DNA from: a virus
Reading direction: 5' to 3' (one strand)
Virus record (IMG/VR): IMGVR_UViG_3300024495_000015
Span: 62,001-126,000 of that record
DNA: 64,000 bases
Shown: positions 18,213-28,400 of the stretch, in pieces
Layout: the number at the start of each line of letters is the position of its first letter
How positions within the stretch are numbered: the first letter of the stretch is position 1
Position numbers and translations under genes: made by a program
The notes under the pieces: generated by a model
Seen by the model: only the letters and a program-made list of their open reading frames with translations
Told to the model about the DNA's origin: nothing
Databases searched by the model: none

Positions 18213-21200
18213 TTATTTTTTACCTTTTTTCTTATTATTTACTGGTGAAACTGTGATTGCGTTTGGTATTACAGTGGTAAGACCGTTTGGACCTGTTACT
18301 CTTACATCTCTTACAAAATCTTTTTGTATTTGCTTAGCTGGTTGTCCTAATGATGGACTATTTTGTGTTGTAGGAATCATGCCTTTTGCTTGATTACTTT
18401 CTTTTAGTTGAGTAGATAATGCTGCATAATTTTTATCGGTTGGAGTAACTTTTGCACCTTGTGCATTAAACGCTTGTTCTGCTTTATTGGCACCAATTTT
18501 CTTCTTGAGTTCTCCATAAGTAACTTCTTTACCATTATATTTAATTGTTGTTAGAGGAACCGAATAATATGGTTGATTGCTACCTTGAAGTTTCTTACCA
18601 AAAAGACCTGCTACAAATTTATCCCCACCAATACCACGCTGACCATATACTAATCCACCTGCATTTACATTTAAGAATTTGATACCAGCAGTTGATTTTG
18701 GTTCAACAGGTTTCACTGGACCTGGATCTGTCGTTGGTCCTGGAATATCATCGAGTGGTGGTGGTTGTGTCGTTGGTCCTGGATCAGGTGTCCACGATGG
18801 AGTGGGTTGATTATCAATTGGCGATGGGAACACCGGTGTTGGTGTTGGTTGTGGTTGTGGTTGAGGTTCTGGTTGTGGTTGTGGTTGTGGTTCTGGTAAA
18901 GTATTTCCAACAATAGTTGTTGCGACCACTGCAACCGGTCCAGTAGAAACCTCAGATCTACTTTCTATTATGGTTTGAGTTTCAGTTCTAGCAGTTCTGA
19001 CAGATAATATATTTTCTTGTACCCTATTAATTTTACCTTCAGAATAAAATCTTTCTTCCGCACTTGTAATTGTAGAATCAATTAAAGAATTAGTTGAGCT
19101 ACTTGTTATTCTGAAAAGTTTTGTGCCTGTTTGGAAACTTGGATTTCCGAAAACATTTGGATTTGGGATAAAGAAAGATCCTATTATTACACCATTGACA
19201 TCAGTAATTAATCTAATATTCGTTATTACTGCTTCTGCGCCACTTGTATTTCCTCTAAGTCTCATTCCAGTTTGAATAAATCCAAAGAAATCGCCAAGAG
19301 CTTGTTGTGAAAGACTAAAGGTATCAATATTTAAAATCGTTGAAGTTGATGAATAATTTGTTGGAATGTCTTGTACTGAGTTATATGGATCTTTTGTAAA
19401 GATTTCTGTTGGTGAATTGTAAGGTCCATATTTATGATTTGAATTTGCCACTCTAAAAGTAATCTTTGGTGTAGAAGATTGAACTCCTAAAATCTCAGCT
19501 CCATCACTAACAACACCCTGTACAGTTTCACCCACTTGGAATGTTCCTGAAACCATGCTAATTTCTAATAGTTTTGGAACTATAAATTTATTAACATCAA
19601 GACCACTAAAGAATGTGTAAACTCTTGTTAGTGGTTTTAATCTCTTGGCAACAAATTCAATATTCCTAGACCTCATGAAAGGACTTATATCAGAACTTAG
19701 AACAGTATCACCTAAAGAAACATACTTAGTATCTTCTTTAGTAATTTTTCTAATACCACTTCTTGTACTTGTGCCAGTTTTAGTTATTGTCTCTAAATCT
19801 TCTTTAATGATGTAATATCCAACATTAACTGTTCTTGAATCTTTTGCTGTAGTTGAACCTGTCCAGACAGTTTCCCAAGATCCCCAAGTTACTGGTCCAA
19901 ATCCAGTTTGTTTATCTAATTCTGAAGCAGTAATTTGAGATTCTGACTGAATATAATTTGTTGCCACTTCTGTTGAATTTGCAACAAGTCTTACGACATC
20001 AACCCAAACATCTGAAGATGGGGCAAGATTGATTGTTCCGCCATAATAACCAACTCTGTATGGAGCAACACTTTCTACTCTAGTTGCATATGGTTGATTT
20101 ATTTCTTCCACTTCCAAATAATCTAAGGTAATTATATCATTTGTTTTTTTGATGTTAGTTCCTATTAAGTCTGTAACATACCTAGAATCTACTTGAGAAT
20201 TTGAAGTTACACCTAATCCAATAAGAGAATTTGACCCTAAAACTAAATCAACTAATGTATTATATGGTGAAGGTCTTAGTTCCGAGTTAGCAACATCAAT
20301 ACTGTTCTTTACTATTGTTACTTTTTTCTGTGAAGATGTTGTAGAAAAGTCATCAACAAAAAATCCAGATTTAAAACGATTTAAACCATTGACATCTCTA
20401 ATAAAAAGATTTGAAGTATCTGTTTCTAATAAAGAAAGTGAAGTATAATACTCTAAATTTTTAATTCTATTCTCAAGAGAATAGATATCTTTCATTCTAT
20501 ATCTCTTGTGTTCGGCAAGATTTAGACTTGCATCGTTTATGTCGCACAAATATGCTGGTAATGTAATAGTTGCTATATCTAAAGCATCTTCAATTCCAAT
20601 TGGTGGTTGTGGATTATCTGCAGGTTCCCCTTTATTTAACTGGAATATTCCATCTTTAGTTAAATAAATTTTATCTACTCTTGGTAAATAATAAGAATAA
20701 TTTAATAAAATAGATTCATCGGAAGCCAAAACATTAGATGCAGAATTTCCACTAGAAGTAAAACTTCTAGATCTAAATTCAAATGGAGATAATGAAGATG
20801 TTGTAACTGTAAATTCAGAAACTCTTGGTCTAATATCTAAAATATCACTATTCCTAATACCATTGACGGAAGGTATGTCACAATAATCAAATTGGTTATA
20901 AGAATTTGCAGTTGTTATATTGCCATCATCAGAAGACAAAAAACTTGCAGACTCAAATACAATTTTTAATTTTCTAATTGGTTCTTTTGCTGCAGATTTT
21001 CTAGTTATTCTAGAATAATCATATATCGTGTTTCTTTGACCATTATCAAAAATATAATTTGTGGTGACATTATTATCACCTGCATCAGAAGAAGTTATAA
21101 CTGCTGTTATTCCGGATTCTTTGAAAGTGATTGTTTCGTCAATTCTGAATCTATTAGAATTTCTAGAGATATATGATATTTTTATTGAATTTAATTTTTC

Positions 21201-23867
21201 TGCATAAACACCAACAGCACCACTTATAGATCCAACAAATTCTTCTCCAATTAATAAATCATCTGTCTTATTAGTTGGGCCCTCGATAGTTGTTAATGTT
21301 AAATTTGGTAGTTCTGGTTCTGAAGTATCATTAGATTCGTATATTCCGTATAATTTAGTTACATCAGGTTCTAATAAACAAATATCCTCATCCTGAACTC
21401 TTGTTCCATATGGATAAGTTCCATATGTTAAACCATCATTGTTTGTAGTTGCTCCAACTCCAGAATATTGATATTTTGACTTGTCTACAATAATTGTTTT
21501 AATTCTATTTTTATTTTTAACTTTCGATTTAATATCAATTTTTCTTAAAGTACCTATTAGTCTTCCGGTGCCAGAACTTGTTTGGAGCCCATTTATTGTC
21601 AATTCTCTTCCACCATTACCAAAGACAAGTTTATCTGAGCTTAAACTTTCAGTTAATCCAGAATCTGTAATTAAAACATATCTTTCTTCATCAAATGGTA
21701 AGAAAGTTTCATCTGATTCTGCAGATACTGTGTTTGTTGAATTTGATGTAATTGTCACATTATATTGATTTCTCACCGTCAATGAAGATTCGGTTAAATC
21801 TACGGAAGCAACATTTCTATTTGGTAATGTTGTATATAAATTATTATCTAAAGAAGATTGGAAATTAGAATATAATATTCTAAAATCACTTGGATTTATA
21901 TCTGAAGTCGGTAAACCACCATCACAGACTCCACTGACAGTAGTAACGCCAGATATTGTAATAGAACTTTGAGATACTGAATTAATTTTTGCAAAAGTAT
22001 TTACAGAAAGTCCTGGATTTGAAAAAGCTACAATGTTTCCTACTGTAGCAATTCCAGTAAAAATATAATTAGATGATGTTACCGTGCTTATTCCACCACC
22101 AGTAGCAGTAATTTTAACTTGACCAACATCTGAGATTGTAGATAATTTTATATCAGATGTGAATGTAGATCCGCTTCCAACAATACCATAAAGGGATTTA
22201 ACATCATTTGTTGAATATGCCGTGATTGCTGTAGAAACTCTAGTATTTTCTATACCATCAAAAATTAATCTTTCACCAATTACAAAAGTACCTTTTGTAT
22301 TATATGCGGTGATAATTCCCGAATTAGATGCGTCATATCTTAAAAATCCAACAGCACCACTAGACTTACCCTTAATATAAGTGGGTGTAGTTAAACTAAT
22401 AGGTTCATTTAATGAAATTTCTGTATAAGTTTGTATATCATACAAAGAAATATCCCATTCATTAGAATCTGGTTGAGAAGTATTATATGATCCAGATTCT
22501 AATGCAAAATCATAAACTCTTGCAAGACCTATTTCTTTTCCCGAAGAGTTGGTTTGATTTGTCCCTACTCTAGAATCTCTTAAACTTACAGTATAAGATG
22601 TTGATATTCCTAGAGATGGTGATCCATAGACTCTATTTAAAGTATATGTTGGACCTGTTACATAATTTACGCTTTGATTTTGTAATAGTTTTGTTGTTCT
22701 TGGTTTTTCAAAATCCAAATATGTTGTTCCTACAACATCTATCTCATATCCACTCACAAATGCTTTAAGTGGAGAAATTATATAAGTACCTAAATCATCA
22801 GAAGCTTTGTTATTATTATATGTTACTTGATTATCTTTAAATACGCCACCATTTCCCTTTAAATCATCTAAAGTTTCTTTAACGGAGAGAGATGGGGATT
22901 TTACATAATAATTTCCAGATTCATCATAAGTTCTTCTTGCAAATTCTTTTTCAAGAATATTATAATCTGGATTATTAATTTGTTTTTGTATTATACCATT
23001 TCTAACTTCTAAAAGTTGAACAAAGTTTGGAGTAGCTTCTGGATTTTCTACATTTAAAGGAATTTTTGAAAGTATTGCTTGAATTGATAATCGATCTGCT
23101 CCAGGTGCAGCGTAATTTGAAAATCCTTGGGCATTATCATTTAAATCAATATCATCATCGGGAGTTATAATACTCTCAAATATTTCTAGTCCAACTCTAT
23201 AGCTTGGATAATTTGAATATTGATCTAATAAAATAGTTTGATCATCTACAGTAACAAAATGACCTCTAAGGTAGTAAACACCTTCGGAAATATTTACTGC
23301 TGATCCTATTGAGTTTGGATTTGATAAAATTGTAGCGGCAAATCCTTCATTTTGTTGAATTATTACATTTTTATCTCCAAAAATAGTGCTTTGCTCTGAT
23401 ATCCCATCTTCCACCAGCAAAACTTCATTCGAACCAAATCCTTGATAACTATTTGATAGTAGATCTGAATTTAAAAAATTAACATATAAAGTGTTATTAT
23501 TTCTTTCCGAATTAGAAAAATCTAAAACACCAACAACTACAGCTCTAACTCCACTATTTACGCCACGAATTGTCTTCCCTATCAAATAAGGAAGATATTC
23601 TATTACATTAATACCAAGATAACTTTCTTGAATTTCTACTGCATAATAGTTGTCAATATAATTAATATTTCCGGGAATTACAATAGATCCTTCTTTGAAA
23701 AAATGATTTCCAAATTTTTCAATTTGATTTTGTAATAATGATTGAAGAGTGGTTAATTCTCTAGCTTGAACTGGATAACCGGGTTTAAATAAAACTTTAT
23801 AATATTGACTTTCTGGGTCAAAGTCATCAAAATATGGAGAAACATTAAGGTTGGTTTGCTGTGGCAT
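18213..23867 (-). CDS. Giant baseplate/tail-fibre protein, DUF4815-like, 1884 aa
   Basis: 1884 aa. The N-terminus (TNLNVSPYFDDFDPESQYYK, then VLFKPGYPVQARELTTLQSL, QNQIEKFGNHFFKEGSIVIP) is the signature I know as DUF4815 of phage structural proteins. The middle is long beta-rich sequence. Residues ~1655-1720 are a Pro/Gln/Glu-rich linker (PQPQPEPQPQPQPTPTP) encoded by a ggttgtggt-like DNA repeat at 18846-18896, followed by a basic C-terminal domain ending NNKKKGKK. It follows gp8 directly. Likely a baseplate-periphery or fibre component; no named T4 equivalent is claimed. Confidence 0.87.
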   Translation of the reverse strand: MPQQTNLNVSPYFDDFDPESQYYKVLFKPGYPVQARELTTLQSLLQNQIEKFGNHFFKEGSIVIPGNINYIDNYYAVEIQESYLGINVIEYLPYLIGKTIRGVNSGVRAVVVGVLDFSNSERNNNTLYVNFLNSDLLSNSYQGFGSNEVLLVEDGISEQSTIFGDKNVIIQQNEGFAATILSNPNSIGSAVNISEGVYYLRGHFVTVDDQTILLDQYSNYPSYRVGLEIFESIITPDDDIDLNDNAQGFSNYAAPGADRLSIQAILSKIPLNVENPEATPNFVQLLEVRNGIIQKQINNPDYNILEKEFARRTYDESGNYYVKSPSLSVKETLDDLKGNGGVFKDNQVTYNNNKASDDLGTYIISPLKAFVSGYEIDVVGTTYLDFEKPRTTKLLQNQSVNYVTGPTYTLNRVYGSPSLGISTSYTVSLRDSRVGTNQTNSSGKEIGLARVYDFALESGSYNTSQPDSNEWDISLYDIQTYTEISLNEPISLTTPTYIKGKSSGAVGFLRYDASNSGIITAYNTKGTFVIGERLIFDGIENTRVSTAITAYSTNDVKSLYGIVGSGSTFTSDIKLSTISDVGQVKITATGGGISTVTSSNYIFTGIATVGNIVAFSNPGLSVNTFAKINSVSQSSITISGVTTVSGVCDGGLPTSDINPSDFRILYSNFQSSLDNNLYTTLPNRNVASVDLTESSLTVRNQYNVTITSNSTNTVSAESDETFLPFDEERYVLITDSGLTESLSSDKLVFGNGGRELTINGLQTSSGTGRLIGTLRKIDIKSKVKNKNRIKTIIVDKSKYQYSGVGATTNNDGLTYGTYPYGTRVQDEDICLLEPDVTKLYGIYESNDTSEPELPNLTLTTIEGPTNKTDDLLIGEEFVGSISGAVGVYAEKLNSIKISYISRNSNRFRIDETITFKESGITAVITSSDAGDNNVTTNYIFDNGQRNTIYDYSRITRKSAAKEPIRKLKIVFESASFLSSDDGNITTANSYNQFDYCDIPSVNGIRNSDILDIRPRVSEFTVTTSSLSPFEFRSRSFTSSGNSASNVLASDESILLNYSYYLPRVDKIYLTKDGIFQLNKGEPADNPQPPIGIEDALDIATITLPAYLCDINDASLNLAEHKRYRMKDIYSLENRIKNLEYYTSLSLLETDTSNLFIRDVNGLNRFKSGFFVDDFSTTSSQKKVTIVKNSIDVANSELRPSPYNTLVDLVLGSNSLIGLGVTSNSQVDSRYVTDLIGTNIKKTNDIITLDYLEVEEINQPYATRVESVAPYRVGYYGGTINLAPSSDVWVDVVRLVANSTEVATNYIQSESQITASELDKQTGFGPVTWGSWETVWTGSTTAKDSRTVNVGYYIIKEDLETITKTGTSTRSGIRKITKEDTKYVSLGDTVLSSDISPFMRSRNIEFVAKRLKPLTRVYTFFSGLDVNKFIVPKLLEISMVSGTFQVGETVQGVVSDGAEILGVQSSTPKITFRVANSNHKYGPYNSPTEIFTKDPYNSVQDIPTNYSSTSTILNIDTFSLSQQALGDFFGFIQTGMRLRGNTSGAEAVITNIRLITDVNGVIIGSFFIPNPNVFGNPSFQTGTKLFRITSSSTNSLIDSTITSAEERFYSEGKINRVQENILSVRTARTETQTIIESRSEVSTGPVAVVATTIVGNTLPEPQPQPQPEPQPQPQPTPTPVFPSPIDNQPTPSWTPDPGPTTQPPPLDDIPGPTTDPGPVKPVEPKSTAGIKFLNVNAGGLVYGQRGIGGDKFVAGLFGKKLQGSNQPYYSVPLTTIKYNGKEVTYGELKKKIGANKAEQAFNAQGAKVTPTDKNYAALSTQLKESNQAKGMIPTTQNSPSLGQPAKQIQKDFVRDVRVTGPNGLTTVIPNAITVSPVNNKKKGKK

Positions 23868-23873
23868 GATTCT

Positions 23874-25430
23874 TTAGAATTGCAAAATGACTTTGATATC
23901 TTCTTTTTGATTTGATGACCTAGTTATAGAAGGTCTGTTATCAACATATATAATGTTTCCAGAATATTTTTTTACTTCTGGATCAGAAACACCATTAATA
24001 AATGTTTGACCGACATAATACTTTCTATTATTTATTGTAGTAGATACACCAGTAAATGAAGTATCAATTCCTAATCCACTTATACCTGAGGAATTAATGG
24101 TCAAAGATCCACCTGTGCTTGGAGATGATGTAAACCTATGCATTTTAAATCCATAAATTGAATTTGGGTTTTTTGTACCATCACTATTAAATCCAACTAA
24201 AGTTCTATCCTGCCAATATTTTAAAACACCAGTATTTTTATCATAAGAAACAACTCTACCTACAGCTGTAGATCCTATTCCTATTGTTTGAGTGATAACG
24301 CTATCGTAAATAAAATTCGCAGTACTATAAGCGATTCCAACAAGTTTTAATGCAGATAAAGCACTAGATTTGTCTTTATTTAAAATTTGATTTGATCCAA
24401 ACGCTAACGGATTTTCTACTATTCCAACCCTTGCAATTTGATTACCAACAATAAAATCTGGATTTTCTAAATCATTTTCTATTCTAGAATATACTAAAAC
24501 TCTATACGCACCCAATTCTCTATAAATGTCGTATCCATGGCCATTTTGGGGAGGAATAATGACATCAAAAACTGGAGGTGTTGATCCAGCGGGAACTCCT
24601 CCGGCAGATAAATTTACAGTTCCATATGAGTATCCAGAACCGCCATTTGTAATAATAGCGGATTGTACTCTAGAGTCGCTATTAATCACTATGGTACATT
24701 CTGCTCCAGTTCCATCTCCATTTATAGGAACCCTAGTGTATGTTCTTCCTGCAGTACCAATTCCAGTTCCTCTATTAGTAACTGTTACAATTTTAATTTG
24801 ACCGCTCACTTCCGCGTTATTTCTAACTGCAGAATAATCGCTGTTTGTCTCCCAATCAGAGGGAACTGGAATAAAATTAGTAGATTCAAACTTCACTAAT
24901 TCATTCGGTTTAATAGTATATAAGTATTTCCAGATGTAACCATCTTCACTATCGCCAGCAGATCTTGGCTCTAAATCAGTAAAAGTTGGTTCGTCTAAAG
25001 AAGGTTTTCCTTTTGGATTTTCTGGGTCAACACCATTATAAAGACATATATAAACTCTATAATCACTATTAACTACATAAAAATTTGATGCATATAAACT
25101 AGTTGCATTTGAAGGTACTGATAAATTTGTTCTACTAATATCATGTCTATACATATCATAGACAGTTCCAGAACTCCAAGTAATTTTTCTTATTACCTGT
25201 CTGACATCACCCGGCAAAATCTTTTTTAATGCAATTATAGTGTCCCAATAATCATTTTCCTGATCAAAATTATCTTTTGGCGATGGTGGAACAGAGTCCC
25301 AATTAGAATCATAATTTGTTGCATTCGGTAAACCTACAAAAGTATAATAACCGTTTGCAGAAGAAGTTGCTGCCGCAACAAAGTTTTTTGCGTTTAATAT
25401 TCTAATTTGATCAGTTATAATTGCAGACAT
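23874..25430 (-). CDS. 8: Baseplate wedge protein gp8-like
   Basis: 518 aa (T4 gp8: 334). N-terminal region MSAIITDQIRILNAKNFVAA, YYTFVGLPNATNYDSNWDSV and VNSDYRVYICLYNGVDPE, with GDSEDGYIWKYLYTIKPNE, follows the gp8 pattern of wedge subunits. Residues ~215-290 are an inserted Gly-rich repeat (NGGSGYSYGTVNL) like those in gp14. The C-terminus has FNSDGTKNPNSIYGFKMHRF. It is located between the gp7-position giant and the DUF4815 protein, matching T4 order 6-7-8. Late-promoter pair at 25444-25455. Confidence 0.82.
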   Translation of the reverse strand: MSAIITDQIRILNAKNFVAAATSSANGYYTFVGLPNATNYDSNWDSVPPSPKDNFDQENDYWDTIIALKKILPGDVRQVIRKITWSSGTVYDMYRHDISRTNLSVPSNATSLYASNFYVVNSDYRVYICLYNGVDPENPKGKPSLDEPTFTDLEPRSAGDSEDGYIWKYLYTIKPNELVKFESTNFIPVPSDWETNSDYSAVRNNAEVSGQIKIVTVTNRGTGIGTAGRTYTRVPINGDGTGAECTIVINSDSRVQSAIITNGGSGYSYGTVNLSAGGVPAGSTPPVFDVIIPPQNGHGYDIYRELGAYRVLVYSRIENDLENPDFIVGNQIARVGIVENPLAFGSNQILNKDKSSALSALKLVGIAYSTANFIYDSVITQTIGIGSTAVGRVVSYDKNTGVLKYWQDRTLVGFNSDGTKNPNSIYGFKMHRFTSSPSTGGSLTINSSGISGLGIDTSFTGVSTTINNRKYYVGQTFINGVSDPEVKKYSGNIIYVDNRPSITRSSNQKEDIKVILQF

Positions 25431-25443
25431 TTTGCCGTTTTTT

Positions 25444-25455
25444 TATTTATTTATG
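25444..25455 (-). promoter_or_regulatory. Two overlapping late promoters upstream of gp8
   Basis: Minus strand reads CATAAATAAATA, containing both CATAAATA and AATAAATA, 14-25 bases before the start codon at 25430. Confidence 0.65.
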
Positions 25456-25459
25456 AATA

Positions 25460-28400
25460 TTATTGTAAAGTAGTTGAATAACCAACATATCTCAAAGGAT
25501 TAATTCTTTGGATAACCGCAGATGTTGACAAACCTGATATTCCATTATTTGTGTATGAAGTAAAAGATTTTGGTCTCTTTCTAACAGTGGTATTTATTTT
25601 ACCCCAACTATATTCGCCATAGAAAGCACTATATCCCATTCCAGATAATCCATTATAACCTAAGACACTTACAATCACTCTTGACACATTTGTTACTCCA
25701 ATTCCAGGAACACTTGTCTGTGCTATGGAAACTGATGCAACTTTGTAAACATTGTCCAAACAAGATGTCCCAACTCCAACTATTGAAGAGGATGAATCTA
25801 GAGATGTTATTCCATAACCAATGTTAGAATTAAAAATAGTAAAGTAATAGTCTGTTTTAATTCCACTTATTCCTGTAGTAGCTACTCCAACATTAATATT
25901 TGTGTTTCGTAAGTAGGACTCTGTTGGTACAAATAAATCAAATATAATTCCAGTTGAAGCTATTCCAACAGATGTTGTCTGAACACCAACAATAATTCCA
26001 AAATCACCTTCATAAGTAACATCTTCAATTTTTTCTGTTTTGGGTGATGGATAAGAAATTAAAACATAAGGTGGTTTCGATTGAGTATATCCAGATCCTG
26101 GGTTTGTAATTGTGAATGAAGTTACAATCCCCGATGATATTGATGATGTCACTAAACAAGTGCTTCCAATTCCAGTAGGAGATGAAATAGTAACAGATGG
26201 TGATGTGGTAAATCCAAGTCCGCCATTTGTTAACGAAATAGCAGATATTGTTCCTGCAATAGAAACTACTGCCGTAGCAGATGCTCCAACTAAACTATCT
26301 TGAGATGTTATTAATATTTTTGTTTTATATGGAACCGTTGCATTTTCTCTTAGGTCATCGAAGAAAATCTTTGCATTTTGTACAAAAATCTCTGTCGAAC
26401 CTACACTAACATTCTGTATAATATTAGTGGTTGGTTGAATTAATGACTCATATAAAATTCTATCTTTGCCAACTTCTTTTCCATTGACAATCTTATCTTC
26501 GGTTTGTTTACACCAAACTACAGGTCTTACTAAATTTTCATCTAAAGATAGTCCAACATCTGAATATGGATTAGTCTCAACGCTATCTGACGAAACAATA
26601 TCAGTTACTAATCTTTCATTCTCTTTCAATGAAATAGAATCGCCGTTTATCCTCAGATTATCTCCAACTTTTACAGATTCTAGAATATCTGCAAAAACAA
26701 CATCAACTTGACTGGTTCCTTTGTAGAATATAATCTTACAAGAATCACCTTCTTTTGGTGCTTCCGTAAATGTAATTATACTTCCGCCATTAAATATGTA
26801 ACCAGATCCTGGAACTTGTAAAATATCATTAATAAAAACTAATAATGTTGACTGTACATCAATACTCGATCCGCTTAAAGATCTAATGGCTGTTTGAATT
26901 CCATCTATTTTAATTGGGAAATTTCTTCTTCTGCCATTAAATAAATTTTCTACCTTATCAATAACTTGAAAATCTCCAATTGACCATCCAGAGAACTGGT
27001 CAGAAAATACCTGATCAATAGTAATCTCAAAATTTCTAAATGGTTTTGTTGGATCTGTAGGAATTCCTACCAATCCACCAACAGGAACCGTTAATAATTC
27101 TGACACTTTATATGCATAACCAAGATTTTTAATTTCAAAATTAACCACACTGGATCCTTGACCAACTATTATGTCTATGGTTGCCTGTGTTCCAACACCA
27201 GAATATCCACCTGAATATACTAAAGGAATATCTGAATAATTTAATGGACTTTCAAAAACAACAGTTGGTGGATTTGATGTTGTATAACCAGATCCGGGAT
27301 TAGTTATGATAACATTATTTGATATATGACCTGACAAAATTGTAGCAAAACCAACAAATTGATAATTAAGGAGTCCAGTACTTGAAGTTTTAACTCCAAC
27401 ATCAACCAGACCAACCATTGGAGAATTTAGAGATATTAATGCGGTTGCATCTTTACTAATTATTTGACTTGTTGTACTTGCCGCACCAATTGTAATATAA
27501 GTAGACCCAACAGAAACAATTGGCACATTAACTAAAACAGATCCTATTCCAATAGTATTTGCTGATGAGAATAAAAGTTTTCCAAATACACCATCAATAT
27601 TATCGATAGGTATAATTGTCTGACCTGATCCGACCGTAGTTGAAACCTTAGTTATAATTTCATATTTTAGTGAAGATCTATATCCAGATCCAGTATTTCC
27701 AATGCTGATTGATGAAATAGTTCCGGCAGAAGAAACTATCGAAGTTCCACCTGCAGAAACTAAAGGTTGGTAACCAAATCCTTGTGTAGAACCTACAGAA
27801 ATTATAATACCACCTCTAGGTATACTAGAAGTATTAATATCATATGCAGTAGAAGATATATTTCCAGTAAAACCAATTGTTGTTATACCAGAGTTTTCTT
27901 CCAATTTATAATCACCAAAAATATTAATGGATCCAAGTCTTTGTGGTTCCTGGAATACATTATTGATTAAAATAACCGCAGATGATCCAGATGTTGATAA
28001 ACCGGAAACATTTGACCCAGAAGATTTTAGAGTAAACTGAGTAGAAACTCCACTAAACTGTTCATCTAAACTATCAAAAACATAGTTAGTTTTATATGTG
28101 TCTTCGTTTGAATTTTCTATACCAGATCTTAAGAAAACTCTTCCACTAAAAGTTGATCTTGTAGTAATACCTGTAAAATCTCTGGCATCTGGTCTATTTG
28201 TTATTGTTCCAATCGGAGAATTTCCGTAAGGTGCGTCAATAAAATGAATTGTATTATCTACAATATTATAATTGCCCATGATCTTAGTTACAAGAGACCC
28301 ATTAGAGTGATCGTCTGGATTTGTTCCCATCCAACCACGAGAAACTAAAAGTACATTTGTGCTACCAAAACCTACTGAATTTACTTTTACAATCTCGTCA

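Noticed and set aside
18713-18934. His/Asn/Gln-rich minus-strand ORF inside the Pro-rich linker of the 1884-aa gene
   Set aside because: Frame-shifted reading of the CAA/CCA-type DNA repeat; wholly inside a long, convincing gene.
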